Assembly: GCF_002897295.1 (NCBI RefSeq)
Contig: NZ_BEXF01000001.1
Coordinates: 186,001-250,000 of the forward strand
Source: Brevibacillus reuszeri
GTDB lineage: Bacteria > Bacillota > Bacilli > Brevibacillales > Brevibacillaceae
DNA length: 64,000 nucleotides
Direction: 5' to 3'
The notes beneath the pieces are model-generated. The model saw nothing but the letters and a program-made list of their open reading frames with translations. It ran no database searches and was not told the DNA's origin. The position numbers were made by a program, and so were the translations under genes. Positions within the stretch are counted from its first letter, which is position 1. Each line of letters begins with the position of its first letter. Positions 19,149-27,587 of the stretch are shown here, piece by piece.

Positions 19149-20273
19149 ATGGCTGCCAATACGATTTTGAAATTTGATAATGTGAGCAAAATCTTTGGAA
19201 AAAACAAGGTCGTGCACAATCTATCTCTGGAGATCAAGGAAGGGGAGCTGGTGGCTCTGCTCGGTCCGAGCGGCTGTGGAAAGACGACCAGTCTGCGGAT
19301 GATTGCTGGTCTAGAGCGGTGTGATGAAGGGGAGATCATCTATCAGGGGGAAGTGATCGACTCCGCTCAAAAGCGAATTTTTGTTCCGCCCAGTAAGCGA
19401 GGCATGGGTATGGTTTTTCAATCGTATGCAATCTGGCCTCATATGAACGTGTTTGAAAATGTGGCATATCCGTTGCAGATTCGCGGTGTTGCCAAAAGCA
19501 AAATCAAGGAGGAAGTGAAACAGATTTTGGAGCTCGTGGGGCTGGGGGAGATGGCAGAGCGAAAATCGACCCAGCTAAGTGGTGGGCAGCAGCAGCGCGT
19601 GGCCCTTGCTCGAAGTCTCGTGTTTCATCCGCACATCCTGTTACTGGATGAGCCTTTCAGCAATCTGGACGCGAAACTACGCGAGCAAATGCGAATTGAG
19701 GTTAAGCAGCTGCAACAGCGCCTCGGCATTACGATCATCTTTGTTACCCATGATCAGGTGGAAGCGCTCAGTTTGGCAGATCGGATTATCATGCTGAACA
19801 AAGGGAGCGTCGAACAGATAGCTACTCCGAAGAACATGTATGACGAACCAACGACACCGTTCGTTCGCGACTTTTTGGGCAAAACGATGATATTTGGAGG
19901 CAAAATCGTGAGTGTTACCCCCGGTGGTGAGATCGAGGTTATGCGAGAAGGGGTCAACCCGATACGGCTGCGCACTGCCAAGCATTATTTCCATCGCCCT
20001 GCGGTAGGAGAGCCCTGTTCGATTACTACACGTGCGGAGGATATCACGATTGAACCGGTTGCCGTGATGAGGGCAAGGGGGGACGAGGCAGGCGGTGTCG
20101 TATTTCAGGGGAAAATTGAGACCCTCTTGTTTATCGGGAACCAATACGAATCGGTTGTGGCACTAAACGACGGGGAGCGGATTCACCTTTATCTGCCGAA
20201 GACCTTCGATTGGCATCAGGGGCAGGAAGTGGCACTCCGCTTGGATAGGGAGGTAACCGTATGGCCAGCGTAG
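19149..20273 (+). CDS. ABC transporter ATP-binding protein (Fe3+/polyamine-type)
   Basis: 374 residues. ATPase of an importer of the FbpC/PotA group. Walker A GPSGCGKTT, Q-loop VFQSYAIWPHM, signature LSGGQQQRVALAR and Walker B LLLDEPFSNLD are intact. The C-terminal ~110 residues form the TOBE-like regulatory domain. It starts 15 bases after the Rieske gene and overlaps the permease gene by 13 bases. In this operon it probably drives uptake of an aromatic or carboxylate substrate, not iron (inference). Confidence 0.92.
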   Translation: MAANTILKFDNVSKIFGKNKVVHNLSLEIKEGELVALLGPSGCGKTTSLRMIAGLERCDEGEIIYQGEVIDSAQKRIFVPPSKRGMGMVFQSYAIWPHMNVFENVAYPLQIRGVAKSKIKEEVKQILELVGLGEMAERKSTQLSGGQQQRVALARSLVFHPHILLLDEPFSNLDAKLREQMRIEVKQLQQRLGITIIFVTHDQVEALSLADRIIMLNKGSVEQIATPKNMYDEPTTPFVRDFLGKTMIFGGKIVSVTPGGEIEVMREGVNPIRLRTAKHYFHRPAVGEPCSITTRAEDITIEPVAVMRARGDEAGGVVFQGKIETLLFIGNQYESVVALNDGERIHLYLPKTFDWHQGQEVALRLDREVTVWPA

Positions 20274-22036
20274 AGACTGCACAAGGTGCACCCGAACAGC
20301 TGCTAGAGCCAGAGCGGAAAAGAAGTCGATTCGCAAGGTTTCTCTCAGCCTTTTTTGAAGGGAAAAACGCGATTTACACTCTCGTCTTGATCGTGGTTGG
20401 CTTTCTGGTGTTTTATCCGATGATCCTGCTTTTCATCAACAGCTTTCAGGTAGGTCAAATGGGACAAGAAACGACCTGGGGTCTGGAAAACTGGCGAATT
20501 GCCCTGAGCGCTCCTGACTTATTGGCTGCACTAAGCAATACGATCAATTTGACGCTTGTGCGGCAGATCATCTCGCTCGTCATTGGTGTTTTGCTGGCGT
20601 GGCTGATTGCACGTACCGATATGCCGGGCCGTAACTGGATGGAATTTGGCTTCTGGATCGTCTTTTTGATGCCGACACTGCCGATGACCCAAGCCTGGAT
20701 TCTACTAATGGACCCGGATCGGGGGGTGTTAAATCAACTGTTTGCCTCGATTCCGCTACTGGGTTGGATCAAATTTGATATTTTTTCCTGGTGGGGGATC
20801 ATCTGGGTCCATCTCATGACAGGGACAATAGCGGTGAAAGTGATGCTGTTGACCCCGGCTTTCCGCAATATGGACAGCTCGTTGGAGGAAGCTTCACGTG
20901 TGCATGGTGCAAGCAATTTCACGACATTGGTAAGAATCGTTGCACCCGTCATGGCGCCGGCCATTTTGGTGGTCACCGTCTTGGGGATTATCCGCAGTCT
21001 CGAAGCGTTTGAAGTGGAGCTCATCCTAGGAGCTCCAACGAATCTGGAGGTATTTAGCACAAAAATCTATCGGCTGATCATTCAAAATGATCCGCAGTAC
21101 GGAGCTGCTACTGCACTGGGCTCGGTCGTTCTGCTTATCATGCTGCCGCTCATCTTGTTCCAGCAGTGGGTCACGCAGAAAGGGAACCATGCAACGGTCA
21201 GTGGCAAGTTTAAATCACAGCCGTACGCCTTGGGTTTTTGGCGCTGGCCTGCATTTGTCATCGTATTGATTCTGGTCCTGACGATGTCTGTCGTACCTCT
21301 CATATTCCTGTTGATTGGCACCTTCATGAAGCTTTACGGCTTTTTCAATATCGCAGAGGTGTGGACGCTGGATCATTGGCGAATCGTGATGGAGCGCCCC
21401 GATCTGATTCAGAGCTTGAGTAATACGCTCATTATTTGCTTTGCTACCGCGATTTTGTCGATGCTGCTCTTTTCGATTGTCGCTTATGTGATTGTTCGCA
21501 CCCAATATCGTCCGCGCGGTATTTTGGATTTTACGGTATGGCTCCCGTCAACTTTGCCAGGAATCGTGGTAGGTCTGGGCATGCTCTGGCTATTTCTCGG
21601 CTTTCCTTTATTCAAACCGCTGTACGGAACTATTTTTGTCCTGATCATCTCAACCGTGCTGGTGAGCATCACGACAGGCACCCAGGTACTCAAAACCAAC
21701 CTGACGCAACTGGGCAGTGAGCTAGAGGAAGCCTCCTGGGTACACGGAGCGTCATGGTGGTATACGTACAGAAGGATTGTATTGCCATTGATTGCGCCAG
21801 CGATGGTGGTGGTAGGGGTATTTGGCTTTGCGATCGCGGCGAGGGCGACGAGTCACGTCGTACTGCTGGCGACCAGCGACACACGTCCCATTTCGGTATT
21901 GCAGCTGAGCTACATGTCAGATGGCAGCTACGAAGCGGCTTCCGTCATTGGTGTCATTATCTTGTTTTTGACGGTAGGTGTTGCTTTGGTGGCACGTCTG
22001 TTCGGAGTTAAAGTGGGGTTAGGACGAAATGGGTAA
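20261..22036 (+). CDS. ABC transporter permease, fused double membrane domain
   Basis: 591 residues, about 12 membrane segments, in two similar halves, as in FbpB-type permeases. Each half has the EAA loop that contacts the ATPase: LEEASRVHGASNFTTL in the first and LEEASWVHGASWWYTY in the second. It overlaps the ATPase gene by 13 bases. No binding-protein gene is adjacent; two candidates lie at 32396 and 35138. Confidence 0.92.
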   Translation: MASVETAQGAPEQLLEPERKRSRFARFLSAFFEGKNAIYTLVLIVVGFLVFYPMILLFINSFQVGQMGQETTWGLENWRIALSAPDLLAALSNTINLTLVRQIISLVIGVLLAWLIARTDMPGRNWMEFGFWIVFLMPTLPMTQAWILLMDPDRGVLNQLFASIPLLGWIKFDIFSWWGIIWVHLMTGTIAVKVMLLTPAFRNMDSSLEEASRVHGASNFTTLVRIVAPVMAPAILVVTVLGIIRSLEAFEVELILGAPTNLEVFSTKIYRLIIQNDPQYGAATALGSVVLLIMLPLILFQQWVTQKGNHATVSGKFKSQPYALGFWRWPAFVIVLILVLTMSVVPLIFLLIGTFMKLYGFFNIAEVWTLDHWRIVMERPDLIQSLSNTLIICFATAILSMLLFSIVAYVIVRTQYRPRGILDFTVWLPSTLPGIVVGLGMLWLFLGFPLFKPLYGTIFVLIISTVLVSITTGTQVLKTNLTQLGSELEEASWVHGASWWYTYRRIVLPLIAPAMVVVGVFGFAIAARATSHVVLLATSDTRPISVLQLSYMSDGSYEAASVIGVIILFLTVGVALVARLFGVKVGLGRNG

Positions 22037-22062
22037 GAAAAAGACAAAGGAGCAGATGGCAA

Positions 22063-22737
22063 ATGGATGTACAGAATGATTGGATTCAGCGGTTGTCCGC
22101 TTTAGATACATGTGCGGTATCAGACGCTCTTGAAAAATTGGGGCTAAAGGGCACCGTGCTTGGCATTCGCCCGATGTGGTCCTGCCCACGGATTGCTGGC
22201 CGTGTCGTCACAATCAAGATCAAGCCAGTCAGTTTGACTCGTCCGACCCAGCATTTGTGCACACCGGCCATTCACGCGGCCACGCAAGGCGATGTTCTGG
22301 TCGTTGACAACGCAGGGCGCATGGATGTGGCGACATGGGGCGGTATCCTGACGACGGCGGCCAAGGTAAAAGGAATTCAAGGAGTAGTCATCGACGGGGC
22401 CTGTCGAGATCTGGATGAGAGCAGGGAGCTGGAGTTTCCCGTTTATGCGCGTACCGCGGTTCCTGTTACCGCTCGAGGGCGCATCATGCAAGAATCATTT
22501 AATGAAGAAATTCAATGCGGCGGTGTTGCCGTTCTGCCCGGTGATCTAGTCATCGCCGATGGTAGCGGTGTCGTTTTTGTTCCTTTCGCACACGTTGCTG
22601 AAGTAATTACAGAGGCAGAAGGCATAGCCTTGCGAGAGCAAAAAATGGCAGAAGGCATTCGTGCAGGCAAATCCGTCGTGGAGGTCATGGAAAGCATGCA
22701 GTATGAATCGATGACAGAGGCAGGGGAGGAATCATAG
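22063..22737 (+). CDS. RraA/HMG-aldolase family protein 1
   Basis: 224 residues. Same family as 4-hydroxy-4-methyl-2-oxoglutarate (HMG/CHA) aldolase, the last step of protocatechuate/gallate 4,5-cleavage, and as the RNase E regulator RraA. It has VVDNAGRMDVATWGGIL and VVIDGACRDLDE. In the aldolase motif D-x20-R-D-x2-E/D, the first Asp is replaced by Gly (WGG instead of WGD), while R-D-x2-E is present. Reduced or altered aldolase activity is therefore possible. First of three tandem paralogues; the next starts 2 bases after its stop. Confidence 0.85.
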   Translation: MDVQNDWIQRLSALDTCAVSDALEKLGLKGTVLGIRPMWSCPRIAGRVVTIKIKPVSLTRPTQHLCTPAIHAATQGDVLVVDNAGRMDVATWGGILTTAAKVKGIQGVVIDGACRDLDESRELEFPVYARTAVPVTARGRIMQESFNEEIQCGGVAVLPGDLVIADGSGVVFVPFAHVAEVITEAEGIALREQKMAEGIRAGKSVVEVMESMQYESMTEAGEES

Positions 22738-22739
22738 CG

Positions 22740-23390
22740 ATGGACGAAACAGTACAGGCCTTTGCCAAGCTTTCGATTGCGGCTGTGTCTGATGCGTTGG
22801 ACAGCTTGGGACTGCACGGAACATGTCACGGAATCGCTCCAATCACCTATGGGTATCACATGGTCGGCCGTGCCTATACCGTCAAATATTTGCCAGTGGC
22901 TGTTGATAAAGGATCGGTAGGGGATTACATCGACGAGGTACCCCGTGGTTCTGTCGTGGTACTCGATAATGCGGGACGCACCGATTGTACGGTGTGGGGA
23001 GACATTTTGACTGCTGTGGCACATAAGAGCGAGATTGCGGGAACCGTGATCGATGGGGTATGCCGGGATGTGAACCGCAGTCTGGAGCTGAGCTATCCGA
23101 TCTTCAGCCGTGGAAAATATATGCGCACGGGGAAAGAGCGGGTAGATGCCGTTGCGGTGAATGTTCCGATCTCCCTAGGCGATGTGCAGGTACGTCCTGG
23201 TGATATTGTATTTGGCGCCGATGATGGTGTGCTCGTCATTCATCAGGAAAAGGAAAAGGAGATTCTAGCTACGGCACAACGAATCGAAGAAAAAGAAGAG
23301 TACATCCGCAAAGAGGTATTGAAAGGTACCCCTCTGAAAGAAGCAAGAAGGATGCACGGCTACCATCAATTGCAAAGCAAACAAATGTAA
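22740..23390 (+). CDS. RraA/HMG-aldolase family protein 2
   Basis: 216 residues. VVLDNAGRTDCTVWGDIL and TVIDGVCRDVNR place it in the same family. It keeps D-x20-R-D but has Arg where the terminal acidic residue of the aldolase motif is expected. It starts 2 bases after copy 1. Possible roles are an aldolase with changed specificity or a partner subunit of the other paralogues. Confidence 0.85.
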   Translation: MDETVQAFAKLSIAAVSDALDSLGLHGTCHGIAPITYGYHMVGRAYTVKYLPVAVDKGSVGDYIDEVPRGSVVVLDNAGRTDCTVWGDILTAVAHKSEIAGTVIDGVCRDVNRSLELSYPIFSRGKYMRTGKERVDAVAVNVPISLGDVQVRPGDIVFGADDGVLVIHQEKEKEILATAQRIEEKEEYIRKEVLKGTPLKEARRMHGYHQLQSKQM

Positions 23391-23441
23391 ACGAGGATGT
23401 TCAAAAAGCGAGATTTGAATCTAGTAGGAGGATGATCTGCG

Positions 23442-24134
23442 ATGGGGACTGTTCTTATGGCGAAGGGAGAGGAACACAAGATGTTCATGAAGACAGAATT
23501 CGAACGTCCAGACGCGAACGATATTCGGCAAGCAGCTAGGTTTTCATCAGCAACCTTGCATGAAGCTTCAGGAAAGAAGGGTGCACTCCCTTCTGAAATC
23601 AAGCCGCTGTCTGCTGATATGACCGTGTGCGGTACCGTAATCACAGTCAGTTCTCCTCCGGGTGACAATATCATGCTGCATCATGCCATTACCGTTGCTG
23701 AGCCAGGGGATATTCTCGTGGTCGATGTGTCGGGAGCGCACAAGGCTGGGTATTGGGGTGATATTTTGACGCACGCTGCCCTGTATCGCAAGCTGGGCGG
23801 TTTAGTCATCGACGGTTGTGTTCGAGATGGCAACGAAATTATCCAATTAGGCTTCCCTGTCTTTTCTCGTGGGCTATGCATCCGTGGAACGACGAAAAAA
23901 GGAGGGGGCTTGATCAATTATCCGATTCAACTGGGCGATGTTCGCATGATGCCGGGCGATCTGGTTGTGGGTGATGCCGATGGTGTCGTTGTCATCCCGC
24001 GCAAAGAAATACGCCAAACAATCGAGCGTGCATCTGCGCGAGAAGAAGAAGAAGCACGGATTCGGGAGGAATTGAAAAAAGGCAAGACGACACTTGAGCT
24101 CTATGGCTGGGACGTGCCGCACAGGGAGCTATAA
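23442..24134 (+). CDS. RraA/HMG-aldolase family protein 3 (complete aldolase motif)
   Basis: 230 residues. WGDILTHAA and LVIDGCVRDGNE give a complete D-x20-R-D-x2-E motif, so this copy is the best candidate for a working HMG/CHA-type aldolase releasing pyruvate. GTAGGAGG precedes the ATG at 23442; a later in-frame ATG near 23460 would shorten the N terminus. Last gene of the operon begun at 17862. Confidence 0.87.
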   Translation: MGTVLMAKGEEHKMFMKTEFERPDANDIRQAARFSSATLHEASGKKGALPSEIKPLSADMTVCGTVITVSSPPGDNIMLHHAITVAEPGDILVVDVSGAHKAGYWGDILTHAALYRKLGGLVIDGCVRDGNEIIQLGFPVFSRGLCIRGTTKKGGGLINYPIQLGDVRMMPGDLVVGDADGVVVIPRKEIRQTIERASAREEEEARIREELKKGKTTLELYGWDVPHREL

Positions 24135-24159
24135 CTGGGGTAGAAATTGAATCCCTTAT

Positions 24160-24202
24160 CTATTGATAGAATTGATGCTCTCATCCAAACTACCGATTGG
24201 AC
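24160..24202 (+). promoter_or_regulatory. 43-bp regulatory element, copy D
   Basis: Fourth copy, identical to copy C over the last 20 bases (ATCCAAACTACCGATTGGAC). A TATAAA box (24233-24238) lies 30 bases after its end, ahead of the second Rieske oxygenase gene. Confidence 0.8.
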
Positions 24203-24285
24203 GATTCCCTTCCTGATCCGTTACAGTTTATCTATAAAGTTCAGAATATACTGCTAATTACATTTCGTTGCAGGGGGAGTTGTTT

Positions 24286-25560
24286 ATGTTATCCATCGAA
24301 GATAACAAAATGTTGATCGAAACGGGTGCGAATACACCCATGGGGAAGCTGTTCAGAAGGTACTGGATTCCTGCCTTGTTATCCGAGGAGCTGCCCGCAC
24401 CGGATTGTCCGCCAGTGAGAGTAACTCTTTTAGGAGAAAAGCTGGTTGCCTTCCGTGATTCCAACAACCAAATTGGCCTTTTAGATGAGCATTGTCCCCA
24501 TCGCAAAGCATCCTTGTTTTTTGGCAGAAATGAAGAAGGCGGGCTGCGTTGTGTGTATCACGGATGGAAATTCGACGCTTGCGGCAAGTGTGTGGATATG
24601 CCGTCAGAACCGCCAGAAAGCAATTTTAAGAACAAAGTAACCATCAAGTCGTATCCGTGCCAGGAGTACGGGGGAATCATTTGGACGTACATGGGACCAC
24701 CTGATGAAATGCCTGACCAGCCCGTGTTTGAGTTCACGCTAGTCCCGCCAAGCCACCGCTATTTCAGCAGAAGGATACAGGAAAGCAACTATTTTCAAGC
24801 AATAGAGGGCGGCATCGATTCCAGCCACATCTCCTTTTTGCACCGGAGGGTTCATGAAAACCCGACACCGACTCAGCTTGCTGTCGAGAACGGCGCTCCA
24901 AAATTTGAGGTGACCAAAACAGATTATGGACTACTGATCGGAGCGCGAAGAGATACCAAGGAGGAGAATATTTACTGGCGGATTACTCAGTTCGTCATGC
25001 CGTGGTACGCGCTAATTCCACCGACAACTAACAATTCCAAGCTGCGAACGGGTCATGCGTGGGTGCCTATGGACGACGAGAATTGCTGGCACTGGACATT
25101 CAGCTGGATACCGGAATCCCCGATCAAGGAAGCGGACTTGGCAAAGATGAAAGAGGGCGATCACGAGCTGCATGCCGCGTTGATTCCTGGAACACTCCGG
25201 CCGGTCCAAAACAAGGATAACAATTATTTGATAGACCGAGAATTGCAGGCAAGTAAGAAAAACTACAGCGGCATCAAGGGCATCGGCATTCAGGATGCGG
25301 CCGTCCAGGAAAGTGCTGGAGTCATTGTGGACCGTTCCAAAGAGAGACTTGGAACGAGTGATGCAGCGATCATCGTAGCCCGGCGTGTCATGCTGAATGC
25401 TGCACAGGGCTTGGAAAATGGCGTTAATCCACCGGGCCTCGATGTGGAGCAGTTGAAGGTGCGAGCAGCTTCCGTCATGCTGCCAAGGGGCGTGCCGTTC
25501 CAAGAAGGAGCCAGTGAGCTACTCAAATTAAATGAAGATGATTTTGTTTATTCCTATTAA
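24286..25560 (+). CDS. Rieske non-heme iron oxygenase, large subunit (copy 2; phthalate-dioxygenase type)
   Basis: 424 residues, aligning end to end with copy 1 at 17862, with the same CPHRK/CVYHGW Rieske ligands and GGIDSSHISFLH iron site. The start is the ATG at 24286 after GGGGGAG; an upstream TTG at 24268 lies before that site. Main differences are in the middle and C-terminal substrate region, which suggests a different aromatic acid or position. It heads a second operon with a helical protein and the Rieske ferredoxin. Confidence 0.9.
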   Translation: MLSIEDNKMLIETGANTPMGKLFRRYWIPALLSEELPAPDCPPVRVTLLGEKLVAFRDSNNQIGLLDEHCPHRKASLFFGRNEEGGLRCVYHGWKFDACGKCVDMPSEPPESNFKNKVTIKSYPCQEYGGIIWTYMGPPDEMPDQPVFEFTLVPPSHRYFSRRIQESNYFQAIEGGIDSSHISFLHRRVHENPTPTQLAVENGAPKFEVTKTDYGLLIGARRDTKEENIYWRITQFVMPWYALIPPTTNNSKLRTGHAWVPMDDENCWHWTFSWIPESPIKEADLAKMKEGDHELHAALIPGTLRPVQNKDNNYLIDRELQASKKNYSGIKGIGIQDAAVQESAGVIVDRSKERLGTSDAAIIVARRVMLNAAQGLENGVNPPGLDVEQLKVRAASVMLPRGVPFQEGASELLKLNEDDFVYSY

Positions 25561-25577
25561 CGAACGGAGGCACTTTT

Positions 25578-25901
25578 ATGGAAGAAACACGGGAGCTTCA
25601 CCCAATGACTGCGGCGGAAAAAGTGAAACAACTCGCTGACCTATTGGTAGAAAGCGAGAAAAACGGTACGTGGGGACAAATCGATAGCAGTGTGCTACAG
25701 CAGCTAGCCGAGAGTGTCATCAAAATTTATGCGATGAAAATGCAGGAGCTCGACCGTTTGAGCGAGATGAGCAAAGAATTCATGCCAATCTCAAAAGAGA
25801 ACACCATTCCGGATACGGAGGCGATGATTTTTGCCGACAGACTGCTGCAAAGCAAGAATCTGGAGCTGTTTGAATTACAGATGTTCAGAAATTTCTGTTA
25901 A
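25578..25901 (+). CDS. Unrecognised 107-residue helical protein
   Basis: No family recognised. The sequence is charged and helix-rich, without a signal peptide, membrane segment or metal motif; one Cys is the last residue. It starts 17 bases after the Rieske oxygenase with GGAGG upstream and lies just before the Rieske ferredoxin. Its position argues for a role in that oxygenase system, such as a small subunit or assembly factor, but this is inference only. Confidence 0.7.
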   Translation: MEETRELHPMTAAEKVKQLADLLVESEKNGTWGQIDSSVLQQLAESVIKIYAMKMQELDRLSEMSKEFMPISKENTIPDTEAMIFADRLLQSKNLELFELQMFRNFC

Positions 25902-25954
25902 CAATAATCACGACCTGAATAGGCAGGCAAATGAATGAAAATGGGGGACAGAGC

Positions 25955-26317
25955 ATGGAACATTTCGTATGTGAGCAAACCGAATTGATGGAAAGAAAGC
26001 CTGTATATATCTCGGTGGAAGGAATGGACATAGGTGTTGTGCTGATCAAGAACCAGATCCATGCGATCGAAAACAACTGCCCGCATGCCGAAGGACCTGT
26101 ATGCCTGGGGGATATCTCCAACCGGGTGAGGATGAGATTGGATGAAAATAAGATGAGCCTCGGTGAGTACGCGTCCGAGGATGAAGTTAACATGGTCTGT
26201 CCGTGGCACGGTCTAGAATTTGACATCGCTTCTGGCACTTGCACAGCCGATAGCAGATTTAAGCTGCATAAATTCCAAACCGTTGTACGGGAAGGAAAAA
26301 TTTATGTAAGCGTATAG
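25955..26317 (+). CDS. Rieske-type ferredoxin with extended loop
   Basis: 120 residues from the ATG at 25955, preceded by GGGGGA; an ATG at 25931 is also in frame. Ligand pairs are CPHAEG and CPWHGLEF. The loop between them is 37 residues, about twice the usual 16-17, and includes an acidic stretch (YASEDEVN). It probably passes electrons to one or both Rieske oxygenases. A ferredoxin reductase is not visible in the window, so the reductase must be encoded elsewhere. Confidence 0.88.
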   Translation: MEHFVCEQTELMERKPVYISVEGMDIGVVLIKNQIHAIENNCPHAEGPVCLGDISNRVRMRLDENKMSLGEYASEDEVNMVCPWHGLEFDIASGTCTADSRFKLHKFQTVVREGKIYVSV

Positions 26318-26382
26318 TGTCTAGCCTGATCAAAGAACACGAATGGTGAATGAACATGGCCGATCCAGAGAGGGGCAGGGGA

Positions 26383-27585
26383 ATGATCAATTTAAGCCTG
26401 GAAAAAAATTACTTAGATAATGCGGAAAAGCAAGCACTATCCAGAGGGTTGTACGATTTTCCGATCGTAGATACAGATTGCCATTATATGCGGACGCCGA
26501 TGAATGTTATTGCGGAATATGTGGAAGAGCCGTATCGCAGTCGACTCCGCGTGTACAGTGGGGGGAGTTCCAGACACATTTTGATGGACTTGGGAGATCG
26601 AACGGTTGCCCACCGGCTGAAAAGCATGCCGCTTTATTTTCGCAAAGAAAAACCGGAAGAAGAAAAGCTGCCAAAGGAAATCTATCCTTTGCTAGAGAGC
26701 AGCCAGAAAATGGCGATTGATTACAATATTGTTTTTCCTACGGACTTATTGACGTTAGGGTTAAATCCGGCATCGGATATTGAGGTAGCGATCGCGTATG
26801 GCTTTGCCCGTTGGATGACGCAAGACGTTTTGCCGTATGACGATTCAATCAAGACTATGCTCTATCTGCCTTTTTCCGATCCAGAAGCGTGTGTGAGGAT
26901 AATCAAGGAGTTTGGAGACAAAAAGGGCGTGGTTGGGTTCCTTGTTACAAGCTGTCGCTATCAACCAGTATACCATAACAGCTACATGCCTGTGTACAAG
27001 TTATTGGAAGAAAAAGGGTTGCCGCTTGGGTTCCATACCGTATCTTACTGGATGGAGCGCCCTTTCCAACAGCTGAACCGGTTCCTTTCTGCTCACGCGC
27101 TTGGATTCCCGCTCTACAATATGATCCAGCTCACCAATCTGATCATCAACGGTATACCTGAGAGATTTCCTGACCTCAAATTCGTCTTTATCGAAGCCGG
27201 GGTTTCCTGGATCCCGTTCCTCATGATGCGTCTGGACAGTGACTTCCTTTATCGTCATTCAGATGCCCCTTTGTTGACGAAGCGTCCGAGCGAATATATC
27301 AAGAACTTTTACTTTACGTCCCAGCCGCTTGAGTATACGGACAATATGAAGCATCTGGAATCGGTCTTTGAGATGTTTGACGCCGAGAATCAGCTGCTCT
27401 ATGCATCCGATTACCCACACCAGGATTTTGATGCGCCAGCTTCGATCTATGATCTCCCGTTTTTAAACGAAAAAGCAAAGCGAAAAATACTGGGTGAAAA
27501 TGCCTTGAAGCTATTCGGGATCAATGAGCCTGTGCTGCATGCCAAAATTCGCCGAGAGAAGGCACTGGCAAAGGAAGGAGTGTAG
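26383..27585 (+). CDS. Amidohydrolase-family protein (ACMSD-type), copy 1
   Basis: 400 residues from the ATG at 26383 with AGGGGCAGGGG upstream; this start matches copy 2 (MINL...). An in-frame ATG at 26350 exists. The fold is the metal-dependent decarboxylase/hydrolase group. The first metal motif is D-x-H (DTDCHYM), not H-x-H. Later features are GFHT, EAGVSWIPFLMMRLD and the terminal ASDYPHQD. Likely a decarboxylase or hydrolase of an aromatic acid or ring-cleavage product. It is nearly collinear with copy 2. Confidence 0.85.
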   Translation: MINLSLEKNYLDNAEKQALSRGLYDFPIVDTDCHYMRTPMNVIAEYVEEPYRSRLRVYSGGSSRHILMDLGDRTVAHRLKSMPLYFRKEKPEEEKLPKEIYPLLESSQKMAIDYNIVFPTDLLTLGLNPASDIEVAIAYGFARWMTQDVLPYDDSIKTMLYLPFSDPEACVRIIKEFGDKKGVVGFLVTSCRYQPVYHNSYMPVYKLLEEKGLPLGFHTVSYWMERPFQQLNRFLSAHALGFPLYNMIQLTNLIINGIPERFPDLKFVFIEAGVSWIPFLMMRLDSDFLYRHSDAPLLTKRPSEYIKNFYFTSQPLEYTDNMKHLESVFEMFDAENQLLYASDYPHQDFDAPASIYDLPFLNEKAKRKILGENALKLFGINEPVLHAKIRREKALAKEGV

Positions 27586-27587
27586 CA

